Assembly (NCBI GenBank): GCA_043497085.1
Contig: JBIEKI010000015.1
DNA: 64,000 nucleotides
Reading direction: 5' to 3' (one strand)
From: Thalassobacillus sp043497085
Lineage (GTDB): Bacteria > Bacillota > Bacilli > Bacillales > Halobacillaceae
Shown here: one piece after another, positions 8,041 through 17,118 of the stretch
How positions within the stretch are numbered: position 1 is the first letter of the stretch
Layout: every line of letters begins with the position of its first letter
Made by a program: the position numbers and the translations under genes
Notes under the pieces: generated by a model
Databases searched by the model: none
What the model was told of the DNA's origin: nothing
The model's input: only the letters and a program-made list of their open reading frames with translations

Positions 8041-10773
8041 TTGGATAATCGAACGATTAATATGCCAACAAGACAGAAACAAAAACTGAAAAAATTCGGG
8101 TCTTTATTAGGCAAGATTTTTGGTGTGTTTGTGGTTCTGGCTGTTTTACTGGCACTTACGTTGAACTGGATCACGGATTATATTTGGATGGAATCACTCG
8201 GTTTTAAATCGGTTTATATGACGATATTTACGAGTAAAATCATGCTTGGGGTCACTGGCTTCCTCATCTTCTTTTTGCTGATGTATGTGACACTGGCTTC
8301 GGTGAGGAGGACGTATATCAGCTTTTTCGACCGCGAACGTCTTCCAGCCATTCTTTTGAACAAGAAATGGTCTCGATTGATACTTATTGGGATCTCTGCA
8401 TTAGTTGGGTTGTTTGGAAGCAGTATTGTTCAAGGGATCGGCTGGGAATTATGGCTTAAGTTTCTCAACCATAGTTCTTTCGGCATCAGCGATCCTCACT
8501 TCGATATGGACATCTCTTTTTATATGTTCGTACTGCCATTTATCAATTTCGCGCTCAATACTTTATTGGGATTAGGTGTCTTTTTACTGCTGATTGAACT
8601 CGGATTTTATTCCGTATTTTCGATGTACCGGGAAAGTCGGTTCGCACAGCTCCACATGGGAGTAACGCTTGGTGTCATTGGTTTGCTGCTGGCGGCTGTA
8701 CATGTACTTGAGCCTTATGCCACCCTTTTGACTAACCAGGTGAACATTTTCCAAACCAGCGTGGTTCATGGATTAAGTTATACGGATAAGGTAATCAACA
8801 ATCCGGCTTCTTATGTATTGGCTGGCGTGGCAGTCGTTGGAGCTGTTTGGATGATTATCGCGATGATGCGCGGGCGTTTGCAGTCGATGCTGCTTCCGGT
8901 GGTCGCTTATGTCGCACTCGTAATCCTTGCGCAAGGCGCATCAGTGATTGTACAGAATTATGTGGTATCACCAAATGAATTCTCAAGAGAAAGCCCATAC
9001 TTGGAGAAGAACCTGGAATTCACGCGGGCAGCGTATGATTTGGATACCATTGAAGAACGGGAGCATCCAGGTAATCAGTCACTCGATCAGTCGATGGTAG
9101 AAAATAATCAGTTGACGATCAATAATGTTCGTATCAACGATGCGCGGCCGATATTTGATATCTATAATCAGCTCCAGACTTTCCGGACCTATTACCAGTT
9201 CAATGATATCGATGTCGATCGCTATGTCATTGATGATGAATACCAGCAGGTCTTCTTAGGCGCCAGGGAACTGAATACCACAGATCTCCCGTCCCAGGCG
9301 AAGACGTGGGTCAATGAAAACCTTCGCTATACTCATGGCTATGGTGTTGCGATGAGTGATGTCAACAAAATCACCTCCCAGGGACAGCCGGAATATATGC
9401 TGAAAAACGTGCCCTCCCAGGGTGTTATGGATATCACCCGTCCTCAAATTTATTTCGGTGAGGAAAACTATCAGAATGTCATTGTAAACAGTGAAGTTGA
9501 TGAATTTGATTATCCGTCAGGGGATGAAAATAAATCGACACGCTATGAAGCGGACACCGGTATTCCCTTATCCGGCTTAAACCGGTTGATTTTCAGTCTG
9601 GATGCAGGTTCTTTCCGTATGTTTGTATCTAACCAATTAAACGGAGATAGTCAACTGCTGGATACCCGAAATATTATGGACCGTGTAAAGAGAATCGCGC
9701 CTTTCCTTCAATATGATGAAGATCCATATATTTTTGTACGGGAAGACGGAAGTCTATCCTGGCTGATCGACGCTTATTTGACCGCAGAACGTTATCCATA
9801 CTCAGAACCGTATAACGGAGAAATGAATTATATCCGCAATTCGGTGAAAGTAGCAGTTGATGCTTACACCGGTGAAGTAGACTTTTATGCTGTGAATCAG
9901 GATGATCCATTACTGCAGACCTATCAAAAAATGTTCCCGGATATGTTCACCGAGGAAATACCAGCAGACGTCCAGTCGCATTTCCGCTACCCGGTGGATC
10001 TATTCAAAGTCCAGGCATCCATATATGGGACTTACCATATGACAAATCTTGAGGTCTTTTATAATAGGGAAGATAAGTGGGAGTTTCCGACAGAGAAATA
10101 TTTCAATGAAGATATTCAAATGGAACCTTACTACATTACGATGAAGCTTCCAGAGAATGACACAGAGGAATTTGTCTTAATGATGCCATACACACCAAGG
10201 AACCGGCAGAATATGATTGCGTGGATGGGTGTCCGGAACGACGGGGAGAACTATGGAGAAACGTTCGTCTACCGTTTCCCTAAGCAAAGGAACATCTATG
10301 GACCGCAGCAAATTGAAAACAGGATCAATCAGGACAGTACAATATCTCAACAGCTTAACCTTTGGTCGCAGGGTGGTTCAGAAGTGATTCGTGGCAATCT
10401 GCTGGCGATTCCATTTGAAGATACGGTATTGTACGCAGAGCCTATCTATATCGAATCTTCTAATGAAACATCCTTGCCAGAAGTGAAGCAGATCATCCTT
10501 GCCTATGGGGACAACATCGTGATGGAACCTACATTTGATAAAGCCCTGGAAAAAATGCTGGCATTGGTCGACCCTGAAGTAGAAGAAGATAAAGGGGAAG
10601 ATGAAGCCGAACAGGATGGCGAAAACGCTGAAGAACTTCTCCAGTCAGAAGAGATACTGAAAGAAGTATCAGACTTATTTGACCAGTATCAGCAGGCACT
10701 CTCAAACGGTAACTGGGAAGAAGCTGGTACTATCATGGAAGAAATTGAAGCACGGTTAAGAGAAGCTCAATAA
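8041..10773 (+). CDS. UPF0182 family large membrane protein
   Basis: 910 residues, typical of the UPF0182 (DUF) family: about seven N-terminal membrane helices in the first ~310 residues, then a very large extracytoplasmic region (~320-830). The C-terminus is acidic and alpha-helical (EEDKGEDEAEQDGENAEELL). The function of the family is unknown. The start is TTG at 8041, with AAGGGGGAGA ideally placed before it. It has its own terminator. The acidic tail is one of several in this window and fits a salt-tolerant host. Confidence 0.9.
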   Translation: MDNRTINMPTRQKQKLKKFGSLLGKIFGVFVVLAVLLALTLNWITDYIWMESLGFKSVYMTIFTSKIMLGVTGFLIFFLLMYVTLASVRRTYISFFDRERLPAILLNKKWSRLILIGISALVGLFGSSIVQGIGWELWLKFLNHSSFGISDPHFDMDISFYMFVLPFINFALNTLLGLGVFLLLIELGFYSVFSMYRESRFAQLHMGVTLGVIGLLLAAVHVLEPYATLLTNQVNIFQTSVVHGLSYTDKVINNPASYVLAGVAVVGAVWMIIAMMRGRLQSMLLPVVAYVALVILAQGASVIVQNYVVSPNEFSRESPYLEKNLEFTRAAYDLDTIEEREHPGNQSLDQSMVENNQLTINNVRINDARPIFDIYNQLQTFRTYYQFNDIDVDRYVIDDEYQQVFLGARELNTTDLPSQAKTWVNENLRYTHGYGVAMSDVNKITSQGQPEYMLKNVPSQGVMDITRPQIYFGEENYQNVIVNSEVDEFDYPSGDENKSTRYEADTGIPLSGLNRLIFSLDAGSFRMFVSNQLNGDSQLLDTRNIMDRVKRIAPFLQYDEDPYIFVREDGSLSWLIDAYLTAERYPYSEPYNGEMNYIRNSVKVAVDAYTGEVDFYAVNQDDPLLQTYQKMFPDMFTEEIPADVQSHFRYPVDLFKVQASIYGTYHMTNLEVFYNREDKWEFPTEKYFNEDIQMEPYYITMKLPENDTEEFVLMMPYTPRNRQNMIAWMGVRNDGENYGETFVYRFPKQRNIYGPQQIENRINQDSTISQQLNLWSQGGSEVIRGNLLAIPFEDTVLYAEPIYIESSNETSLPEVKQIILAYGDNIVMEPTFDKALEKMLALVDPEVEEDKGEDEAEQDGENAEELLQSEEILKEVSDLFDQYQQALSNGNWEEAGTIMEEIEARLREAQ

Positions 10774-10785
10774 TACACCAGGATC

Positions 10786-10817
10786 AAAAGCCCGAATTTA
10801 ATTTTGTTCGGGCTTTT
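10786..10817 (+). terminator. Intrinsic terminator after the UPF0182 gene
   Basis: Perfect stem AAAAGCCCGAA/TTCGGGCTTTT ending in a T-run. Confidence 0.9.
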
Positions 10818-10905
10818 GGTATATAAAAGAAGCTAAAAATGAAAGGATAACAGCGTACCGATTACAAATAGCAAAATAGTAGATTACAGGTGAAAGGAGC
10901 ATTTC

Positions 10906-11097
10906 ATGTATTTATTAGCTGAAGGCGGACTGATGGTAGGAGATGTGATAGCCCAATTGTTATTTTTCGTGATATTAATCCTGATGATTGTAGGGATTAC
11001 TGTTTTTATCCGTAATTTTACTAAAAGGAATAAGCGTTTGGAGAGAATTGAAGAAAAGTTAGATGAACTGCTCAAAGATAGAAATGATGCTGGCTAG
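10906..11097 (+). CDS. DUF4083 small membrane protein
   Basis: 63 residues: one membrane helix (~14-36), then a basic and coiled-coil tail (NKRLERIEEKLDELLKD). This matches the DUF4083 pattern common in Bacillaceae; its function is unknown. GAAAGGAG precedes the ATG. It is a single gene, followed by the convergent ncRNA unit at 11166-11547. Confidence 0.8.
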   Translation: MYLLAEGGLMVGDVIAQLLFFVILILMIVGITVFIRNFTKRNKRLERIEEKLDELLKDRNDAG

Positions 11098-11165
11098 ATC
11101 CTTATGGCGAAAGCCTGAGTGTTTCTTATACTTCAATCCTTTAACAAAGTTAAACTTTCTTAAAA

Positions 11166-11547
11166 TATAAAAAATCCTAACACATCATGTGTTAGGAAAA
11201 GTGGTAAACAACTTAGGTGACCCAACCATGTTAGAACCATCCATGATTCCACATTTGAAAGCTTATGCAGAAGGATAATTCTGTGATGAATCCGTTTCCT
11301 TCTACCTCTCTAGTTAAGTCCGATTTTTTAAATCTACTTAAAGCTCTAAACCATTTACTCTATCTGCTGTACAGCTATCGTGTCAGCAGATCCGACTGCC
11401 CGGTCAAATTTCAGGGCTATTTTTCACCTTGCACAGGAAGTGCTGTCCCTTGTTTGAACCGGCGTCTCTGTTCGTTTTGGAAACGAACTCGCGATGGTTG
11501 AGCCACCTAAGTTGTCTAGCTGCTTGTTTTCTTGTTATCTTCTTTAC
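11166..11547 (-). ncRNA. Candidate structured non-coding RNA (~380 nt), unassigned class
   Basis: Minus-strand transcription unit. It has an extended -10 TGGTATAAT (-10 at 11559-11554) with a weak -35 GTTTCA (11582-11577, 17-nt spacer). A strong terminator lies at 11174-11197 (10-bp perfect stem TCCTAACACA/TGTGTTAGGA, 3-nt loop, T-run on minus). Between them there is no plausible ORF. The RNA ends are joined by a 19-bp helix: 11514-11496 pairs with 11227-11209 with only two G-U wobbles. Internal hairpins include GTTCGTTT/AAACGAAC, TCTGCTG/CAGCAGA and AGAAGGA/TCCTTCT. It does not match RNase P, tmRNA, SRP or 6S RNA sequences as I know them. Confidence 0.65.
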
Positions 11548-11638
11548 ACTTTTATTATACCACCATTTTAGATAAGTGAAACCAGTAATTATGAACGATT
11601 TGTTAACGCTTACATAGTTGGGGGGAAGGGAGAAAAGC

Positions 11639-12496
11639 ATGACATGGACTCGAAGAATGATTCATACATTACGTGGGGAATTTGAAGTTTTTAGCAAGGG
11701 AGATGGAGAGCCGCTATGCGTGACACATCTCTATTCAGAATTCAATGAGACAGGGGATCATTTTGCTGATGTTTTTACAACTACCCATCAAGTTTTTTTG
11801 GTAAATTTAAGAGAGACGGGTAATTCTCCAAAAGCGGAGGAGCCTTATCAATTAAGTATGTTGGAATCTGTGCTGGATTTAGAGGCAATCCGGGAAACAT
11901 TAGGCTTTAGACAGTGGGGATTTGCGGGTCATTCTACTGGTGGAATGCTGGGAATCATTTATGGCATCTTTTTTTCAGACCATTTGACGTTCGAAGTGAT
12001 TGTCGGTGCTGCAGCAAGAGAATACATGACGTTCTCGCCGGCTTGTATCTACCATTCTTCCCATCCTCGGTTTAATAGAATGCAAGAGCTGAATGAATTA
12101 TTAAAGAGAACTGATCTATTACCTGAACAAAAGAAACAGCTTAAAGTAGAACGGACTAAACTGTCGCTCGTGGAACCGGAAAAATACTTCGAATTGTTTT
12201 CTTCAACTATTAACAAAGGCTTTTCAGCTCTCCGTATTGATTATTTCAGTCGGGAATTGCAAATTTTCGATGTCACAAAGAAACTTCCGTTAATTTCTGC
12301 TCCGGTCTGGATTGCTTGTGGCAGACATGATGTTCAATGTCCCGTGGAATATTCAATATAAATGAAAGAAGGTATACCAAATTCTACCCTGGACATCTTT
12401 GAAAACAGCAATCATTATCCGTTCTTAGAGGAAGGGAAAGCCTTTAAAGATAAGCTTCACCAGTTCGTGAAAAATTTGCAGGGACCGGGGGAGTGA
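11639..12496 (+). pseudogene. Alpha/beta hydrolase interrupted by an in-frame TAA
   Basis: The frame from ATG 11639 (RBS GGAAGGGAG) encodes an alpha/beta hydrolase with the nucleophile elbow GHSTGG (~residue 98) and an acid-bearing strand near ACGRHDVQCPVEYSI. It then hits TAA at 12359-12361. The same frame continues uninterrupted to TGA at 12494-12496 and carries the expected catalytic-His segment NSNHYPFLEEGK. The two parts together make a normal-length protein (~285 codons). A single nonsense substitution therefore removes the catalytic His. An ATG directly follows the stop, so reinitiation is conceivable, but loss of function is more likely. Confidence 0.8.
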
Positions 12497-12558
12497 CCAA
12501 ATTTTCCGTCATACATTTTTCCCTGGTATGGTAGGATTGAAGAAAGGAGGCGGGCATT

Positions 12559-13773
12559 GTGGATCCATTAGATATTATAAGTGATTTAAGCAAAATAAAG
12601 CCTGTTTATCAGCCGGTCTTCAGTGCTGTCAGATATACGGTGATTGGTTATGAATTGCTTGGCCGTTGTTTTGATGGGGAGAATTGGATCAGCCTGGACG
12701 ACTTTTTTCAGGACCCGGATGTGCCTGAGGAATTCAAAGTAGAAGTGGAACAGCATTTGTTGCAGCTTGCTTTGACAGAGATGATTCGCTCGGACATACA
12801 AGGCTACTTGTTTATCAATCGAAGTGCGAAACAATTGATGGTGAATAACGGGGAAGATCTGCTCGAAACACTGCAATTATACAAAAGTAAAGGATTTACG
12901 ATGGACCGGATTGTCATTGAAGTGACCGAGCACGATTTTGACGAAGATTTTGAAGCGTTGAGTCACCTCCTTCTATACTATAAAACCTACGGCATCCAAA
13001 TTGCTGTCGATCATGTCGGAGCGAAAAGCTCGAATATTGATCGGATACGGCAGCTGGAACCTCATTTCTTAAAGATTGATACGACAATCATTCGCCAGGC
13101 AAATGCGGATAGCTTCCAAGATATTATTTATTCCCTTTCCATGTTAGCCCGTCGCATTGGTGCTGCTTTATTGTTTGAGCACATCGAAGATGACTTTCAG
13201 CTCCATTTCGCCTGGAAGCACGGTGGGCGTTTTTATCAGGGCAGCTATTTAGCGGAACCAGCTTCCAGCTTCCTCGCTAAAAATGCTTTGGCTATGAATA
13301 TTTCTGAAAAAGTTTACAAGTATATCAATCGGGAAAAGTCCTTGATCGAGCAACGGTTATCATTGATTCTCCAGTGGGAAGAAAAGGTGAAAAAAGTGTT
13401 ACCGAAATGGGATGGCCCAAAAAAGGCAGATGGATTTATAGAATGGATCACGGACCAATTCAATGAAGAAAGTTTTCGTACCTTCATTTGCAACAGCGAT
13501 GGCCAGCAAGTCTCAGCTAACTTTAGAAAAAGAGGCGATCAATGGGTGGTCGAATCACAGAAAAAGGGCTCCAATTGGGCATTCCGTCCTTACTTTCTGG
13601 AAAATGTGATGCTGATGAAAACATGGCACAAAGGCATACTATCCGAGCTTTATTCCGATATCGAGACGAAAGAAACCATCCGTACGTTCAGTTTCCCTTT
13701 GACAGAACAGCATTTTTTGTTCATTGATCTTCGCTATTCCTTCATTTATGAACATGAATGTCTAATGATTTGA
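12559..13773 (+). CDS. ykuI: Degenerate EAL-domain protein (YkuI-like)
   Basis: 404 residues: an EAL domain (~1-250) plus a C-terminal PAS/Cache-like domain (~285-404), the layout of B. subtilis YkuI. Seen: E32 in YELLGR (EAL becomes ELL), N87 in NRS, E121 in EVTE, K172 in LKID, E207 in EHIE and Q227. The DDFG motif is DHVG (D151-H152), and loop 6 reads GAKSSN instead of GTGYSS. EAL phosphodiesterases need the acidic pair and loop 6, so this is probably a c-di-GMP-binding sensor with weak or no hydrolysis. GTG start with GAAAGGAGG upstream. Confidence 0.88.
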   Translation: MDPLDIISDLSKIKPVYQPVFSAVRYTVIGYELLGRCFDGENWISLDDFFQDPDVPEEFKVEVEQHLLQLALTEMIRSDIQGYLFINRSAKQLMVNNGEDLLETLQLYKSKGFTMDRIVIEVTEHDFDEDFEALSHLLLYYKTYGIQIAVDHVGAKSSNIDRIRQLEPHFLKIDTTIIRQANADSFQDIIYSLSMLARRIGAALLFEHIEDDFQLHFAWKHGGRFYQGSYLAEPASSFLAKNALAMNISEKVYKYINREKSLIEQRLSLILQWEEKVKKVLPKWDGPKKADGFIEWITDQFNEESFRTFICNSDGQQVSANFRKRGDQWVVESQKKGSNWAFRPYFLENVMLMKTWHKGILSELYSDIETKETIRTFSFPLTEQHFLFIDLRYSFIYEHECLMI

Positions 13774-13800
13774 GGGTTCACGATAAATGAAGGATATCTA

Positions 13801-13825
13801 AAAAAGCCGGTCTCCGGCTTTTTTT
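13801..13825 (+). terminator. Intrinsic terminator after the EAL gene
   Basis: Stem AAAAAGCCGG/CCGGCTTTTT with a 3-nt loop and a long T-run. Confidence 0.9.
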
Positions 13826-13876
13826 ATATTAGCGCCGTTAAATCTCAGTGTTCATTTTACAGTTAAAGCTCCCTTT

Positions 13877-14098
13877 ACTTGAAGACTCAGTTTCGAGACT
13901 TTAGATTGCAATTATGGTGGCTGGGAAAACGGATCGCTTTCCGTGGGCATGTGGTGAGCTTCCTCAGGCTTCGCCTTGCGGGATCTCACCGAACATTTAC
14001 ATCCCACAGGACTTTGAATATGCTTCCTGAATCAACACCGCACGAAGAAAATGCGTAGCATTTTCGAGGAGTCTCACCGTTTTCCCAGCCATCATACA
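13877..14098. repeat. Repeat A, copy 3 (inverted orientation, with a 59-bp insertion)
   Basis: The core runs from CTGGGAAAACGGATCGCTTT (13921) to CCGTTTTCCCAG (14087). The family tail, in reverse (TGAAGACTCAGTTTCGAG), lies at 13880-13897. Relative to other copies, about 59 bp is inserted at 14012-14070 between CCCACAGGA and GTCTCACC. The insert is flanked by AGGA on both sides and contains the small palindrome GAAAATGC-GTA-GCATTTTC. Confidence 0.75.
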
Positions 14099-14237
14099 AG
14101 GGTTAGAATCTCGAAACGCCTATCAAGAATAGTGTACTTTTGGAACAGAAAGCACATTCGAATTAGCTTTGTAATAGGATTTTCTTCAAAAAAGGTGGAA
14201 CTTCCCAAGTACGATTTCGAGTATCTTATATGGCAAA

Positions 14238-14403
14238 GGGAGTAGGAGAAGGGTGAGACTCCCGCGGGAGAAGGAGCTAGGCGAGATCCCACAGGGCGAT
14301 AGCCCGAGGAAGCTCGCCAGTTCCCCCGCAGGAAAGCGAATCCTTCTCCAACGACCTTAAACTCCCAAAACATCTCGAAATCAAGTCTTCGACTTTTCGG
14401 CCC
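14238..14403. repeat. Repeat A, copy 4
   Basis: Core begins GGAGAAGGGTGAGACTCCCG and ends GGAAAGCGAATCCTTCTCC. The family tail CTCGAAATCAAGTCTTCGAC at 14374-14403 is nearly identical to that of copy 1, including what follows (CGGCCC, then ATTGTTG a few bases on). With copy 3 it fills the 13826-14541 gap; nothing else is seen in that interval. Confidence 0.8.
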
Positions 14404-14541
14404 TATTGTTGCATCATGATGTCAAAAAAAAGAATGCAATTTTTTACAAAAGATAGTGAAATATTTCCATCCTTATGATAAGATATTTCTCAACTTTCTA
14501 ATCAGTCATCATAGCGAATATACAGAGGATGGTGATGCAGG

Positions 14542-15102
14542 ATGAATCCGGTTTTGATTGATTTTCCTTCAGCTTTTGAAACAGAGCGTCTTCAAATTCG
14601 TATGCCGCTGCCAGGTGACGGAGAAGCGGTTCATGAAGCGAAGGAAGCTTCCCATGAAGAACTAAAAAAATGGATGCCATTTGCCCAAAAGAGAGGCACG
14701 CTGGAAGAAACAGAAGCGAATGTGCGGGAAGCACACGCTAAATTTTTGACTCGCGAAGACTTGCGCTTACATATCTTTTTAAAGGAGTCCGGCACATTCA
14801 TCGGGTCCTCTGGTCTTCATCGGATAAATTGGGAGATACCGAAGTTTGAAATCGGATACTGGATCGATACAAGGTATTCTGGAAAAGGTTATATGACCGA
14901 GGCAGTAGAAGGGATTGCCGCGTTTGCCTTCGATAAATTGAAAGCAAGACGTGTGGAAGTCCGTTGCGATTCAGAAAATGAAGCGAGCAGAGCTATTCCT
15001 GAACGCTTAGGTTTCGATTTGGAAGGTGTTTTGTGGAACGACGATGTATCTGTAACAGGAGAGGATCTGAGAAATACGTGTATTTATGCTAAAATTCGCT
15101 GA
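14542..15102 (+). CDS. GNAT family N-acetyltransferase (RimJ/RimL-like)
   Basis: 186 residues with the GNAT fold: N-terminal TERLQIRMPLPGDGEAVHEA, core beta strands (FIGSSGLHRINWEIPKFEIGYWI), the acetyl-CoA loop (YSGKGYMTEAVEGIAAFAF) and the C-terminal ALKARRVEVRCDSENEAS-type segment. The RimJ/RimL subgroup acetylates protein N-termini or small amines; the substrate is not inferable. The C-terminal segment SRAIPERLGF has Ile-Pro where the family often has a small residue. A terminator follows immediately. Confidence 0.88.
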   Translation: MNPVLIDFPSAFETERLQIRMPLPGDGEAVHEAKEASHEELKKWMPFAQKRGTLEETEANVREAHAKFLTREDLRLHIFLKESGTFIGSSGLHRINWEIPKFEIGYWIDTRYSGKGYMTEAVEGIAAFAFDKLKARRVEVRCDSENEASRAIPERLGFDLEGVLWNDDVSVTGEDLRNTCIYAKIR

Positions 15103-15131
15103 TGATAATTTTTTTAAATAGGCACATGCCG

Positions 15132-15168
15132 CCCCCTTGCTACATAATATTGTGGCAAGGGGGTTTTT
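15132..15168 (+). terminator. Intrinsic terminator after the acetyltransferase gene
   Basis: Stem CCCCCTTGC/GCAAGGGGG with TTTTT. It lies inside the 5' extension of the next open frame and so argues for a later start of that gene. Confidence 0.9.
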
Positions 15169-15263
15169 CGTTTGCGAATATATTGTTACTTAAGCGAAAA
15201 AAGTTGCCCTTAGTCAAAAAAACAAGTATGATTACCTTGCAAAGTAGAGAGGAGAATGAAAAC

Positions 15264-16073
15264 TTGGGTTCAGATTTATTATTAGCATTCGGTTTAACTT
15301 TAATGGCCGGTCTGGCAACAGGCATCGGTAGTGTGCTGGCATTTTTCACGAAAAGCACCAATACCCGATTTCTATCCTTTGCACTCGGCTTCTCGGCAGG
15401 TGTGATGATTTATGTCTCGATGGTCGAAATATTTTTCAAAGCGAAAGATTCACTTGTAAGTGCGATGGGCATTCAGATGGGGAATTGGGTGACAGTCGGT
15501 TCATTCTTCGGCGGGATGCTGTTCATCGCCTTGATTGATAAATTCATACCTAAAAAGTCAAATCCTCACGAGGTGAAGAAAGTAGAGGATATGGAGAAAC
15601 CGGAAAATGGTGTGAAGGACCCTGCATTGTTAAAAATGGGTACGTTTGCCGCGTTAGCGATCGCTATCCATAACTTTCCGGAAGGGATTGCTACGTTCAC
15701 CTCCGCTTTGCAGGATCCAAGCCTTGGAATCGCCATTGCTGTCGCTATTGCCATCCATAACATTCCTGAGGGTATCGCTGTCTCTGTACCTATTTACTTT
15801 GCTACCGGGGACCGGAAAAAAGCATTCAAACTCTCCTTTCTTTCCGGTTTATCAGAGCCTATCGGTGCTTTAGTAGCTTATTTAATACTGATGCCGTTTT
15901 TGAATGATATCATGTTCGGAGTCATCTTTGCTGGTGTAGCAGGGATCATGGTATTCATCTCGCTTGATGAATTGCTGCCTGCGTCGAAAAAATATGATGA
16001 AGCTCATCTATCGATATACGGTATCATTAGCGGAATGATGGTGATGGCACTCAGTCTATTATTATTTATCTAA
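15264..16073 (+). CDS. zupT: ZIP family divalent metal transporter (ZupT-like)
   Basis: About 269 residues, eight predicted membrane helices. The two ZIP signature helices are present with metal-coordinating His/Glu: HNFPEGIATF and HNIPEGIAVS. A short charged loop (~residues 95-125) separates the two halves. ZupT-type ZIP proteins import Zn2+ and other divalent ions. The start is placed at TTG 15264, with AGAGAGGAG 10 nt upstream. Frames starting at 15102 or 15228 would cross the preceding terminator or lack an RBS. Confidence 0.9.
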   Translation: MGSDLLLAFGLTLMAGLATGIGSVLAFFTKSTNTRFLSFALGFSAGVMIYVSMVEIFFKAKDSLVSAMGIQMGNWVTVGSFFGGMLFIALIDKFIPKKSNPHEVKKVEDMEKPENGVKDPALLKMGTFAALAIAIHNFPEGIATFTSALQDPSLGIAIAVAIAIHNIPEGIAVSVPIYFATGDRKKAFKLSFLSGLSEPIGALVAYLILMPFLNDIMFGVIFAGVAGIMVFISLDELLPASKKYDEAHLSIYGIISGMMVMALSLLLFI

Positions 16074-16076
16074 ATG

Positions 16077-16110
16077 AAAGGACACATCCTTATAACGGAG
16101 GTGTCCTTTT
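16077..16110 (+). terminator. Intrinsic terminator after the ZIP transporter
   Basis: Stem AAAGGACAC/GTGTCCTTT closing a 13-14-nt loop, followed by T's. Confidence 0.8.
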
Positions 16111-16172
16111 CTAATGCCTGGACATACCTGCTGCCTTACCAACATATAATGCGGTAAGGGTGGGGTGCGATA

Positions 16173-17099
16173 ATGAAACAACAGTGGAAGGACTTAAATA
16201 GGAAACGTAAATGGCTGTTGGTTGTCGGAATGGCAGTGCTTATGATTGTCGGCGGCATGAGTGCTTACTTATTATTTCTTTATCAGAAAGTCCATTACAC
16301 AGTATCCGGTGAACTATTCGAGCCAGTCACTGCTATTGACAGTAAGGAAAGCAAGCATAAGATGAAAGAAGACGATCCGTTGAATTTTCTATTACTGGGA
16401 ATCGATGAGCGGGAAGCAGATGTGGGAAGGCCTGATACGATTATCGTCATGAATATCGACCCGAAAAAAGAAAAAATGCATTTAATCAGTATTCCGCGGG
16501 ATACGATGGCGTGGATTCCTGGGCATGGCAGCTATGACAAAATTAATCATTCCTATACGTTCGGCGGAGTGGACATGACAATAAACACAGTGGAAGAGTT
16601 GCTGGATATCGAGCTTGATTATTACGCCACGATGAACATGGCTGGTTTGAAACAAATGGTTGATGCAGTAGGCGGTGTGCAAGTAGTCAACGAGTTTCCG
16701 TTTGTACAAGGTGGTTTCGACTATCCAAAAGGTCCCCAGACCCTTTCAGGTGAGCAGGCACTTGCTTATGTAAGAATGCGTGATCAGGATCCAAAAGGGG
16801 ATATCGGCAGGAACCACAGGCAGCGTGAGGTGGTAGAAGGGTTGATGGCCCAGGGAATGAGTTTGCATGCAGTTGTCAATTTGGACGGGATATTCCATGT
16901 ACTGGCTGAGAATATGGAGACCAACCTCACGTTGGATGAGTTAAGGACGCTGGCTGTTCATTATCGTAACGGTCTGGAAAATATCAACATGTATCAAATA
17001 GAAGGAAAAGACAGCTATGTCAATGACATCTATTATTTGCAGGTATCACCGGAAGAAATAGCGAAAGTGAATAGTATGATTTCTAAACAGGAATTATAG
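16173..17099 (+). CDS. LytR-CpsA-Psr (LCP) family cell-wall glycopolymer ligase
   Basis: 308 residues: a short basic cytosolic N-terminus, one membrane helix (~14-37), and an extracytoplasmic LCP domain (~70-225). Conserved Asp/Arg motifs: LLLGIDERE, GRPDTIIVMNID, ISIPRDT, and YVRMRDQD...GDIGRNHRQR. The family transfers undecaprenyl-linked polymers (wall teichoic acid, capsule) onto peptidoglycan. The gene is flanked by terminators on both sides, so it is monocistronic. Confidence 0.92.
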   Translation: MKQQWKDLNRKRKWLLVVGMAVLMIVGGMSAYLLFLYQKVHYTVSGELFEPVTAIDSKESKHKMKEDDPLNFLLLGIDEREADVGRPDTIIVMNIDPKKEKMHLISIPRDTMAWIPGHGSYDKINHSYTFGGVDMTINTVEELLDIELDYYATMNMAGLKQMVDAVGGVQVVNEFPFVQGGFDYPKGPQTLSGEQALAYVRMRDQDPKGDIGRNHRQREVVEGLMAQGMSLHAVVNLDGIFHVLAENMETNLTLDELRTLAVHYRNGLENINMYQIEGKDSYVNDIYYLQVSPEEIAKVNSMISKQEL

Positions 17100-17118
17100 G
17101 AAGCGATTCATTCAGCGA

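Noticed and set aside
11265..11501. 78-codon plus-strand ORF opposite the ncRNA
   Set aside because: No RBS, and it reads across both halves of the structured minus-strand RNA.
11404..11640. 78-codon minus-strand ORF over the 11.5 kb promoter
   Set aside because: Begins upstream of the predicted ncRNA promoter, lacks an RBS, and its product is low-complexity; the RNA explanation fits better.
12359..12361. Recoding at the hydrolase stop codon
   Set aside because: It is TAA, not TGA, and no structure or slippery motif is seen; simple nonsense is the better explanation.
13826..14541. Possible small genes in the 14 kb gap
   Set aside because: All open frames here lie within repeat A palindromes; no RBS-supported start.
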